Shown here one piece after another: positions 8,089-15,386 of a stretch of 62,624 nucleotides of DNA; positions within the stretch are counted from its first letter, which is position 1, and the number at the start of each line of letters is the position of its first letter. The notes below the pieces were generated by a model. The model saw only the letters and a program-made list of their open reading frames with translations, ran no database searches and was not told the DNA's origin. Source of the stretch: Microcaldota archaeon (lineage in GTDB: Archaea > Micrarchaeota > Micrarchaeia > Norongarragalinales > SBBD01); contig JACRGC010000006.1 in NCBI GenBank assembly GCA_016212475.1, positions 1 to 62,624 of the forward strand, read 5' to 3'. Both the position numbers and the translations under genes were made by a program.

Positions 8089-9810
8089 TTACGGCAATTC
8101 TACCCCAGGTTCGGTTTTATTGGGCATAAGGACATCTTCGGACTTTTCCGATTTGTCCGATGGATTTACCTCCGAATAGTCACTTAATGGACTTTGGGAC
8201 ATTGAAGAGATACCACCCAATATTCTTTTGAGCATAGTCTCTGTTCTGCAAAGTTCTTCTCTCTCCTCCGATAATGTCCAATCGGGATTGTATGCTAATT
8301 CCGTCTCCTTTTGACAAATATAGGCTAAATCTTCTTTCAAATTCAATATGTCCTGCAATGTCCTCAATGATCCATCCATACTGGGCGATAAAAGCGAAAA
8401 CCGTTTTGCCCGTGGTTTAGAATCATCAGTTTCTTCGATATAACCGAGCCGAATAAGCGCTTTGATATTTCTTCCTGCTTGTTTTTCAGAAACTCCTCGA
8501 GCATCTGCTAAATCCTTAAAAGTAAATGGACAGCTAAGTTTTTGACAAATTTCTAATACTTGCTCAAGACTTGCAGGAAAACTGAACAAACTACCAAGCA
8601 AAGCTCTTTTACCGATATACAAAGCTATCTGAAGATCTCTTCCGTCGGCAAAAATGACGATGTTTTCGTCTTTTTCTTGCGTATGTCGTTGCTTATAATA
8701 AAACCAAGCCGAAACGGCTATCAAATTTAGAAGTGCATCGAAATCTCTTCTTGCGCGGACAACTCCAGGAGGAAAAATCCCCGATAATTTTGGAGCAAAA
8801 GGGATAACTACGACTCCTTTTTCAGGTAATTTTCTAATTGCCTCTCGAATTACTTCAATTTCCTTGTCTTTTTTATTAGAAAATTGTGCATCAATTGAGG
8901 CTGCTTGTTTCGCTTTAAATTCTAATACATTTTTTGTTTGTTCTTCGCTTTCATCAATAGATAAAGACACTTGTCTGGATTCAATTTCATCATCCATTTC
9001 TAATTCAGTAGTTGTCGAAATAAAGTTAGTTGCAGGCAAAGTCAATTTAACTGGCTTCAAATTTCCAGAAGAATCCTTTTGGACTGTTTGATATTCAAAT
9101 CCGCCATCGTCTCTTGAAGAAAGCTTAATAGTTTGTTGAGCAAGTTCTCCAAAACCCTTCATTTCCTTTAAAAAAATAATCTTGGTATTTTTCCCCTTTT
9201 CGTCTAAACTTTGATAGATTAGCCCTTTTTCCGAAGTTCCACCGAGTTCAATAATCCATTCGGGGGGCAATAGGGCTAGTGCAGATGCCACAATTCTACT
9301 TTTTCCACCACTACTCGCACCCTTTATTGTTATAGGTATGGGTTTCTTAGTCCCAGATGAAAGACCTGCAAAAAAGGCAAAAAGACTGTTTTCTCTTTCA
9401 CCAACGATTTTTTCTTTTAATTTTCTAGCTATTGTTTCAATTTTAAATGGATCATCAAGTAGCTGATTGGCCCTCAAATCCAGTTCTGCATCAATCACTT
9501 GTTTAGGTTCAACAATTGGCGTAGGTGGAGTAAATTTTTCCTTAAATTTAGCAAATACCCAGGCTGCAATCTTACCAGCTTCGTTTTTATCTTTAGAAAA
9601 ATGAACTCCGATATCTTTTCTCAAGTATTGCAAAGTCAATCTATTATTCCAAAAATTTGGATCTTTAAGACTATATATTTCAAGAAGTTCGCCCAAATCA
9701 TTATGAAGTTCAAGCGTTTGATTTGGCAAATAAAATAACTTCCCCCCACTTTTTAGACCTAGTGAATACGATCCATTAGTTTCTTCGATTTCTTCTTTCT
9801 CGTTGACCAT
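8089..9810 (-). CDS. AAA+/helicase-like ATPase with winged helix
   Basis: The 573-aa protein has a Walker A motif GASSGGKS at about residues 164-171 and a hydrophobic strand plus acidic residue in KIIFLKEM that may be Walker B. A serine/threonine stretch, NFISTTTELEMDDEIESR, could hold sensor and Arg-finger residues. A C-terminal winged helix (FTFKDLADARGVSEKQAGRN) follows, then an acidic tail. This layout resembles replicative ATPases or helicases of archaeal plasmids and integrated elements. I choose the ATG at 9810 over a GTG at 9819 because GGAGTG lies 8 nt before the ATG. The exact family is uncertain. Confidence 0.7.
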   Translation of the reverse strand: MVNEKEEIEETNGSYSLGLKSGGKLFYLPNQTLELHNDLGELLEIYSLKDPNFWNNRLTLQYLRKDIGVHFSKDKNEAGKIAAWVFAKFKEKFTPPTPIVEPKQVIDAELDLRANQLLDDPFKIETIARKLKEKIVGERENSLFAFFAGLSSGTKKPIPITIKGASSGGKSRIVASALALLPPEWIIELGGTSEKGLIYQSLDEKGKNTKIIFLKEMKGFGELAQQTIKLSSRDDGGFEYQTVQKDSSGNLKPVKLTLPATNFISTTTELEMDDEIESRQVSLSIDESEEQTKNVLEFKAKQAASIDAQFSNKKDKEIEVIREAIRKLPEKGVVVIPFAPKLSGIFPPGVVRARRDFDALLNLIAVSAWFYYKQRHTQEKDENIVIFADGRDLQIALYIGKRALLGSLFSFPASLEQVLEICQKLSCPFTFKDLADARGVSEKQAGRNIKALIRLGYIEETDDSKPRAKRFSLLSPSMDGSLRTLQDILNLKEDLAYICQKETELAYNPDWTLSEEREELCRTETMLKRILGGISSMSQSPLSDYSEVNPSDKSEKSEDVLMPNKTEPGVELP

Positions 9811-9960
9811 AAAATACACACTCCAATTATATTCTAAGAATCTCAGTCTGGAATGAATGATTTACTTTGTGAAAATCATAGTGAAAATTGCAAAGCCAAG
9901 CCCTACAAGGATAACAAAACTTCTGCACTTGGCGATAGCAACTTCGAACTACGCAGAACA

Positions 9961-10041
9961 TCAACTTTTCGCCTCCAGAGTTGGTTTTCTTTCATTTTCG
10001 TCAGAAAGAGCTGCTAATAGCTCTTCAATCCATTTTTCCAT
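9961..10041 (-). CDS. Possible 26-aa peptide gene
   Basis: The ORF starts within the end of the ribbon-helix-helix gene in another frame and encodes a 26-aa charged, helical peptide (MEKWIEELLAAL...). After its stop, another frame encodes a hydrophobic run (VILVGLGFAIFTMIF) with no start codon. This may be a remnant of a small membrane protein broken by a frameshift. Support is weak. Confidence 0.2.
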   Translation of the reverse strand: MEKWIEELLAALSDENERKPTLEAKS

Positions 10042-10177
10042 AGATATCACGCTCGAAATACGTAACAATAGCCATCCGAATTATATCGGCCGAGGAAATT
10101 CCAAGGCGTTGCGATTCCCCTTTTACTTTACTTATAATTTCGTCTGCTAATTTCACTTGAAAAAGTTTATTTCCCAT
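10025..10177 (-). CDS. 50-aa ribbon-helix-helix regulator
   Basis: This small ORF encodes 50 residues starting MGNKLFQVKLADEIISKVKG and continuing through ESQRLGISSADIIRMAIVTY. It has one strand (LFQVKL), a helix, and the Ile-Ser-Ser/Ala-Asp turn leading to a second helix, which is a textbook CopG/Arc-like domain with almost nothing else. It is divergent from the 226-aa gene starting at 10251. The intergenic region holds mirrored repeats next to both starts, so this protein probably regulates both promoters. Confidence 0.75.
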   Translation of the reverse strand: MGNKLFQVKLADEIISKVKGESQRLGISSADIIRMAIVTYFERDIYGKMD

Positions 10178-10182
10178 AATCT

Positions 10183-10262
10183 TACCTTACGCCATACGTT
10201 CAACGTTAATCTTAATGGATATAACATATTTAAACCTTTCGGCGTAAGGTATGCGTATGGCG
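10183..10262. promoter_or_regulatory. Mirrored operator half-sites flanking a shared TATA region
   Basis: TACCTTACGCC (10183-10193) and its reverse complement GGCGTAAGGTA (10241-10251) lie 47 bp apart. CGCCATACG (10190-10198) and CGTATGGCG (10254-10262) are likewise complementary. They surround an ATATTTAAA TATA box near 10226-10234 that could serve both strands. Each site abuts one of the two divergent start codons. Confidence 0.6.
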
Positions 10263-10931
10263 CAAGAGTTATTCTCAAGAGGAGGTAAGGAGTGGATTAT
10301 TTGGGCATCCTGCATAGATGAACCTAGAAATCTTAAACAGATAATGGAAAAGTGGGAGTACAAAACAGAAGCAGGGGCACTGTACAGAAGCGACTTAGTT
10401 AACTCGCTAATCAAATCGAGGGCGATAAGAGTCGTTCGGGTTGAAAATAAAGCTAATTTCTATGAAGCCGAAACTAAAATGATTAACAAAGGTTTCCTGA
10501 ATAAAGTACTAGATGAAGGGGACCCGACTCAAGGAGAACACTATAGTGAGTCTATCTTTTCAAATCAAAAAGAATATCTTGAATTTATAAACAAGGATTA
10601 TGTTCGTAAAACCATCTATTCTCTTGATCGATTAAAAGCATTTTATAATTCGGATCCCTGGCTCCTCAAATCTTTTCCAGAATACCTATTTTATCTACCT
10701 TTCATTACATGTACTTATTTTAAAAGTCCGAAAATAACTCGTGAAGTTGTTAAATTTATTGCACAAGAGATGTATAAAAGTTCACCAACAAAGATATACG
10801 ATTATTTAGCTACTTTTGATAAACAACAAGAACAAGAGTTACTAGCTATCTTTCCATCATTTTTAATTGCAAAAGGACAAAAGGGATCCGAAGAAACATT
10901 AAAGGAGCTGCGTTCTAAATTAGCTGATTAA
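10251..10931 (+). CDS. Hypothetical protein, possible winged-helix regulator
   Basis: The 226-aa soluble protein begins MRMAQELFSRGGKEWIIW. Residues 10-75 (helix, helix, SLIKSRAIRVVRVENKANFYEAE) look like a winged helix with a beta wing, similar to archaeal transcription regulators. The remainder is helical with aromatic residues and no recognised motif. It is divergent from the small RHH gene and probably leaderless, with ATG 10251 and ATG 10257 as alternative starts. I assign no specific function. Confidence 0.55.
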   Translation: MRMAQELFSRGGKEWIIWASCIDEPRNLKQIMEKWEYKTEAGALYRSDLVNSLIKSRAIRVVRVENKANFYEAETKMINKGFLNKVLDEGDPTQGEHYSESIFSNQKEYLEFINKDYVRKTIYSLDRLKAFYNSDPWLLKSFPEYLFYLPFITCTYFKSPKITREVVKFIAQEMYKSSPTKIYDYLATFDKQQEQELLAIFPSFLIAKGQKGSEETLKELRSKLAD

Positions 10932-11222
10932 AGAAATACTACCATTACAATATCACGTCTAATGTTGTTGAATTTTCAATTTAGGCCAACAAAGGCGACA
11001 TTTTAGGTTCTTATAAGCCCATTGTTGATGACGATGTTAATATGTGTATTTGAAAGTTCGACACGGTATAGGCTAGTATAATGTAGCGTGATTGCAAAGA
11101 GCGGGAAGCGATTCTGAAGAGGGGGTAAGGTTGTGGGGAAATGCCAGTAAATTGATCTGATATGGCCCTTTTGGACTAATTTAAATGATAAAGCAGAGTA
11201 TAGGCGCCGTATTTGTCGGTAT
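10932..11222. other. Intergenic region, nothing recognised
   Basis: About 290 bp between convergent genes. I see no ORF with a ribosome-binding site, no tRNA and no strong hairpin. A TTGATGACGATG near 11020 loosely resembles a C box, but no convincing box C/D pairing follows. Confidence 0.5.
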
Positions 11223-11699
11223 TTAACCGATTAATCCAGCTAATTCCTTAAAACCATAATCCGTTTTACCGTTCTCAGATCGAACGGAGCAACTCGCAGA
11301 TGTCCTAACACAATAAACTTTTACGCTATGGGTCTTATCCATTGCGTCGATTGTACAATCATATCTCTTGTCATTACTTGACGTGGTCTCAATACAATTA
11401 CATCCAAAAACAGCCCAATAATTTGACCCTGCAATTTCTCTAGCTTTCCGTAAACAAGTTGATTCGACTAGGGGTAAAGTAATGAGTTGCCAGTAGTTAT
11501 CAGGTTTTGAAAATATTGGAATTGTAAAATTAATTGTCCTATTGTATTCTTCCGATAATTCGTTATACTTGGCAACCAAAATAATAATCGATACTAGAAT
11601 CAGTAGTTCGAGGATTATTAGCCCATAATTCCCAAGAACAGTTGGTGTGGAAAAGCTGTTAGTTCTTTGTTCTTTTTTGGCGCGAAATATATACAACAC
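11223..11699 (-). CDS. Single-pass membrane protein with Cys-containing external domain
   Basis: The 158-aa protein has one transmembrane helix (LIILELLILVSIIILVA, about residues 28-44) after a basic N-terminus. The outer domain has about 115 residues and six Cys residues, including CNC and CSV motifs, suggesting disulfides. It starts with GTG inside the end of the preceding secreted-protein gene, overlapping by 41 bp. I find no alternative start. No family is recognised; it is probably co-expressed with the upstream gene as a cell-surface pair of the element. Confidence 0.5.
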   Translation of the reverse strand: MLYIFRAKKEQRTNSFSTPTVLGNYGLIILELLILVSIIILVAKYNELSEEYNRTINFTIPIFSKPDNYWQLITLPLVESTCLRKAREIAGSNYWAVFGCNCIETTSSNDKRYDCTIDAMDKTHSVKVYCVRTSASCSVRSENGKTDYGFKELAGLIG

Positions 11700-12207
11700 C
11701 CACCACTACGGCCAACAAGATTAGAATGCCAATTACAGTTAACACCCCCGTTTGTTGCTCTCCCGTTTGCTTTTGTTGAGAAGCTTGTTGAGCCAATATA
11801 GCTGCCTGCTGAGCTGCAATTTCGGCTTGACCTGGCGAATAGCTCAATTGTAATCCTACTTGATTGTCCCAGCATTTATTCTCGGCATACTGAACAACGT
11901 CAAATGTTTTTTGAGTCGCACCAGAACCTGAACCCCAAGGTGGTGCGTTAACTGGAAGTGTAAAAGATTGCTGCCCGTTTTTTGGCACCGTCCCAACAAC
12001 TTGATTATTTACGGAAATTTGGAGGTCGTTGAGGAGAAGATGGTTTTTAACCGTCAAAGTCGCATAGCCAATTTCTCCGTTTGCTAAGGATATTGATGGC
12101 GGGCCAATAACCACATCTCCACTTCCTTCTCGGAATTGACACGAAGCACTAACAAGACCCGTAATTAATAGCACATAAAATCCCCAACCAAATAATGAAA
12201 TTCGCAC
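11659..12207 (-). CDS. Secreted, C-terminally anchored protein
   Basis: The chosen GTG start at 12207 gives a signal peptide (MRISLFGWGFYVLLITGLVSA), then a beta-rich domain, a Gln/Ala-rich stalk (AAQQAAILAQQASQQKQ), and a C-terminal membrane helix (TVIGILILLAVVVGVVYI) with a basic end. A longer frame opens at 12288, but a TATA box lies at 12267-12274. The GTG therefore fits a leader of about 35 nt and restores a normal signal peptide. It is likely a cell-surface protein of the element; the family is unknown. Confidence 0.6.
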   Translation of the reverse strand: MRISLFGWGFYVLLITGLVSASCQFREGSGDVVIGPPSISLANGEIGYATLTVKNHLLLNDLQISVNNQVVGTVPKNGQQSFTLPVNAPPWGSGSGATQKTFDVVQYAENKCWDNQVGLQLSYSPGQAEIAAQQAAILAQQASQQKQTGEQQTGVLTVIGILILLAVVVGVVYISRQKRTKN

Positions 12208-12266
12208 AATTATCCCTCTTTTTCGGTCAAAAAACCTTAATTCCACGTAGCTTATACGTATATGGG

Positions 12267-12274
12267 ATTTATAG
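12267..12274 (-). promoter_or_regulatory. TATA box for the secreted-protein gene
   Basis: CTATAAAT on the minus strand would start transcription near 12243. This supports the internal GTG start at 12207 rather than the ATG at 12288. Confidence 0.55.
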
Positions 12275-12296
12275 CGGTTAATAAACATTACTACTA

Positions 12297-12479
12297 ATGA
12301 CCACGGAGACTATACATAGCATCGCAGAAAAGAAACTCGTTAGATGGGGAGAGGGGTTAGTTGCGTTCATTACACCCGAGGCAAAGCGGTTTGGTTGGAA
12401 TGATAAAACTAGACTTAAGATATCGGCAATCAAGGATGCAGAAGGAAACGCAATTCTAATACGGGAAACAAAGGGCTAA
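12297..12479 (+). CDS. AbrB/SpoVT-type DNA-binding protein
   Basis: This 60-aa protein is a single swapped-hairpin domain. KKLVRWGEGLVAFITPEAKR matches the family pattern in which a strand, WGEG turn and second strand lead to a short helix. FGWNDKTRLKI then gives the last strands. Such proteins act as antitoxins or regulators. No toxin is adjacent; it is divergent from the secreted-protein gene and may control that promoter. Confidence 0.75.
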   Translation: MTTETIHSIAEKKLVRWGEGLVAFITPEAKRFGWNDKTRLKISAIKDAEGNAILIRETKG

Positions 12480-12529
12480 TTCGATTCAAATCTATTTTAA
12501 GGTTAAATCTAGTTGTTGAGAATATCAAT

Positions 12530-14815
12530 CTAAGAATCCTCAAGCTCAGACCCGAAGTAATCAATTATTGGTAGAAGCACTTGCGATAAGGCTCTGGTAA
12601 TTTTTTGTATATCGATATCATTTGCACCGTCAGGAGATTTATTTCTCTCTTGCAGAAGAGCCATCCCTATTATGACGAAAGAGTCCTTATACCGTTCAGC
12701 CAAGATTTCAGGGAGTACTTTACTGGTTTTACATTCTTGGAGGAAATAGGGATTGTCCATATTGATAAAGAAATCATAGCCGCCTTCCCCAGCGCTTATT
12801 ACTTTTAAAGCATCCTCAATAGTCATTCCCTTATCGGCTAAGGCATCTCCCTTTAATTCAATTACATTAGGCAGGGCAAATTGTTGAGCCCGCTTATGAG
12901 TATCGTCGTTATTTTTTCCAGGCGGGGATTTACGAGTAGATCCATCCCCACCATTATAATTTATAGGCGGTGTAACGCGAACTCTAAATTCATTATTTAG
13001 AGTAGAATTTTGCAATTCTCCTTCGACTGAACAACTATATTCGTACTCATCTTTTTCTTTCGCATTTGCAGGAAGACAGATATTAAGGTGTGCTGAACCG
13101 TTCCATAAATTGAAAGAATAATCTTCTACTGGTTTGCCCTTTATCCTTAATGAAAAATTGCCTGGGTGCTCTTCCCGTTCAAAATAGTCATTTACACAAT
13201 CTGTTTCAAAATCAACACGAAATCGATGATTTATAGGTGCTTCTTTTACTGAATTTTTCTTCATAAGGATATCGAAAAATGTCGGAAAGTCTTTCCCTTC
13301 GAACTTGTCAGAAATACCCGTGTCAATTAAATTAAACGGACTAGTAATTCTTTTTCCTTTGAATAATAATTGGGCTAAAAGCGGGCGTTTTGACAATAAT
13401 CCGTTCAATGCTTCGGCTAGCGGCTTTGATTCGCTCAGTTTGTTCTGAATAAATTCCCTTCTTCGACGCTCCCTAAGCTCCCTTAGACCAGAATGTTCCC
13501 TTACAACTTGCTCTAATTCATCTGATATTTCGTCTAATACGTCCCCTCCACGCAAACGATCTCGACTATTAAGGAATATATCTTCTCGAGTTCGCTTTTC
13601 TAATCCAGAACAATCCATTAGAATCAATATAGAGTCTGATAGGTACTCCATTCCTACCGTTTTTTTACGGAAAAAAGAATTCGGGATATCGCCATGTGTT
13701 TTGCCATCAACGGTAAACAATATTCCTTCGTTCTTTGTAGCATATCTCGAAGACTTACCTGGTTTGAATGCACATACAAGGCCCGCCATAGTTTGGCCTG
13801 CAACTGAAATTTGAATTGAAGTTGGAAAATTTGGTTCGAGATTTTCATTTCTGTCTTCATCAAGCCTGACACTTAGCCCAGAAAGTATCGCTTCATAGGT
13901 ATGGGCACGGTAGCCTTTTCTCCTTTCAAACAACTTACAAGGCAAAGCGATGTTTGGGAGCAATAAAGATAATCTGTAATTTAAGTCCAGGATGATGGGA
14001 GACTTAAATCCAGTCATTTGGTATTCATATAATTTAACCACTGTGCCATAAGGAAGGGGTTGTACAAACGCCTTAGGGTATTCCCCTGGAAGCGCAGGAA
14101 CTGAATCTGCGGTAAAAGTTAGAACATTTCCTGCTGGAGCAAGATATCTAAAAATTGAACTTCGTTCATTACCTTCTGGCGAAAAACGACGAATGATTGT
14201 AAACCCCCACCTATTATCTTTTGAAAGTTCGGGCGGTTTACGACTAAGTATGAATTGTAAATTTTGTTTACCACAAAATTGAAATGCGCCCGTTCTCCCC
14301 ATATTGAATTTTCCTTGAACAAATTGTATTTTCTGTTTGTTCCCTTTACGGAGAGACATTAACGTATCAGGAAATTTATCTGGATTTTGGCCTTCACCAA
14401 AGTCGATTATTGAAAAATTAGGATTTGATTTTTCGCCAGTAGCAACAACACATATATTTTCCGCTAATTTTGATCGCGCAGTTGAATTCAGGGTTGTTAA
14501 TGCTCCTTTTGACACATGGAAAAAGGTTTCAACTGCATCGGTGATGGATGACGGTGCATCTTCAGATTCGGGATCGATCTTTGAACGAAGACACTCGCGA
14601 ATTAGAAGGGCATCAACAGAATTCACTATATTTTCGACTAGTGCGGCTTCAGGCAATGATTGTTGATTTCCACATGTCTGAAAATTGTTTGGGTCATCGC
14701 CATAGTCTCTCCACACCTTACGATCATCCCAAAAACCTACTTTGGTTAAAATCTTAATAACATCTTCCTCAGATTCAGCACGCAATAAGCTCACAGCAAG
14801 ATCTTTTTCATTCAT
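12530..14815 (-). CDS. GHKL ATPase, MORC/HSP90-like, putative defence protein
   Basis: The N-terminal third of this 761-aa protein is a GHKL ATPase domain. The N-box is ENIVNSVDA (E61, N65, D68), the first G box is IDFGEGQ (138-143), and the glycine lid is GKFNMGRTGA (168-177). A transducer-like region and a C-terminal module of about 300 residues follow without a recognised nuclease. Prokaryotic GHKL proteins of the MORC/MutL-like group are known in restriction-modification and other defence loci, and this one lies on an integrated element. A 76-aa gene ends 8 bp upstream and is probably co-transcribed. Target and mechanism are unknown. Confidence 0.7.
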   Translation of the reverse strand: MNEKDLAVSLLRAESEEDVIKILTKVGFWDDRKVWRDYGDDPNNFQTCGNQQSLPEAALVENIVNSVDALLIRECLRSKIDPESEDAPSSITDAVETFFHVSKGALTTLNSTARSKLAENICVVATGEKSNPNFSIIDFGEGQNPDKFPDTLMSLRKGNKQKIQFVQGKFNMGRTGAFQFCGKQNLQFILSRKPPELSKDNRWGFTIIRRFSPEGNERSSIFRYLAPAGNVLTFTADSVPALPGEYPKAFVQPLPYGTVVKLYEYQMTGFKSPIILDLNYRLSLLLPNIALPCKLFERRKGYRAHTYEAILSGLSVRLDEDRNENLEPNFPTSIQISVAGQTMAGLVCAFKPGKSSRYATKNEGILFTVDGKTHGDIPNSFFRKKTVGMEYLSDSILILMDCSGLEKRTREDIFLNSRDRLRGGDVLDEISDELEQVVREHSGLRELRERRRREFIQNKLSESKPLAEALNGLLSKRPLLAQLLFKGKRITSPFNLIDTGISDKFEGKDFPTFFDILMKKNSVKEAPINHRFRVDFETDCVNDYFEREEHPGNFSLRIKGKPVEDYSFNLWNGSAHLNICLPANAKEKDEYEYSCSVEGELQNSTLNNEFRVRVTPPINYNGGDGSTRKSPPGKNNDDTHKRAQQFALPNVIELKGDALADKGMTIEDALKVISAGEGGYDFFINMDNPYFLQECKTSKVLPEILAERYKDSFVIIGMALLQERNKSPDGANDIDIQKITRALSQVLLPIIDYFGSELEDS

Positions 14816-14823
14816 ACGAACAC

Positions 14824-15054
14824 CTAAAGCGAGAAACTGTCATCACGAGGTTTATTGAAAAGGTGTTTGACTCGCTTGGTTTCCTTTTCAATGGCAGTAA
14901 AAATTTTAGTTATGTCGTCTTCCGAATAATCATACAAATTTTTATTAGCACAATTACCCAAAACTCGCAGGTAGCGCAATATTTTTTTTGTTCGATTTTC
15001 CGCTATTCTTTTGAACCTGTCCTTTCTATTTTCATTTTTCATAAATGGTTTCAT
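14824..15054 (-). CDS. Small helical protein upstream of the GHKL ATPase
   Basis: The 76-aa basic protein contains NRTKKILRYLRVLGNCANKNLYDYSEDDITKIF split by a short loop, suggesting two helices. The pattern of Arg-rich helix, LGNC, Tyr-x-Tyr-Ser/Thr-Glu-Asp and a terminal helix occurs, to my recollection, in short unnamed proteins encoded on bacterial mobile elements. It lies 8 bp before the GHKL gene, implying coupled expression. A GGGGAT site precedes the ATG at 15054. It could be a partner or regulator of the ATPase. Confidence 0.6.
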   Translation of the reverse strand: MKPFMKNENRKDRFKRIAENRTKKILRYLRVLGNCANKNLYDYSEDDITKIFTAIEKETKRVKHLFNKPRDDSFSL

Positions 15055-15095
15055 ATTTTATCCCCAATTATAATACAGCAAACAAGTATTTAAAT

Positions 15096-15132
15096 ATATC
15101 TATTGAAATATACTATATCTATTGACAATAGA
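15096..15132. promoter_or_regulatory. Operator with direct and inverted repeats for the GHKL operon
   Basis: ATATCTATTGA occurs at 15096-15106 and 15115-15125, 19 bp apart. The second copy is part of a perfect palindrome, TCTATTG-A-CAATAGA (15118-15132). The site also overlaps a TTTAAATATA TATA-like sequence, as expected for repression of the leftward operon. Confidence 0.55.
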
Positions 15133-15386
15133 TTGTCTGAATGTCGGTTAAATACAGTAATTCAAATCGATTTTTACTGCATTCAACTATCAGGTAAGCA
15201 TATTACGAGATAAAGAACTTATGGAAGCAAGCTCAAAATTACCGAATTGAACTAGAGTTAATCTCAAATTTTAATTTGAAACAATCATCGTTTTGACCAT
15301 TAAGGAAAATTATATTTTGACCGTCTTCCCGTTTGGAGCACTCCGATTTTTTACCAACTAAGTTCGTTTGAACATTCCTTCAATTC
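15133..15386. other. Non-coding end of the element with right attachment candidate
   Basis: I find no gene here. The 11-mer CGTTTGGAGCA at 15330-15340 repeats the sequence at 5015-5025. GGAG-CA-CTCC followed by six T at 15335-15350 could be a weak terminator. Confidence 0.4.

Larger units (their letters stand above)
5015..15340. mobile_element. Putative 10.3-kb integrated element
   Basis: The segment between nrdB and a lipoprotein gene is AT-richer than its surroundings and packed with accessory functions: a tyrosine recombinase, two ribbon-helix-helix proteins, an AbrB-type protein, an AAA+ ATPase with winged helix, two membrane or secreted proteins, a GHKL ATPase with small partner, and several ORFans. 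Flanking genes are chromosomal housekeeping genes. The boundaries come from the shared 11-mer and are provisional. No capsid, terminase or conjugation genes were recognised, so it looks like a plasmid-like integrative element or an integrated island carrying defence genes. Confidence 0.6.

Noticed and set aside
7922-8179. 85-codon plus-strand frame over the inverted repeat
   Set aside because: It overlaps the ends of two supported minus-strand genes and lacks a start signal.
9857-10150. 97-codon plus-strand frame
   Set aside because: It is antisense to the convincing 50-aa ribbon-helix-helix gene and its product has no domain pattern.
11010-11165. Possible box C/D sRNA between convergent genes
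   Set aside because: A C-like TGATGA and CTGA sequences exist, but spacing and the C'/D' pair do not fit.
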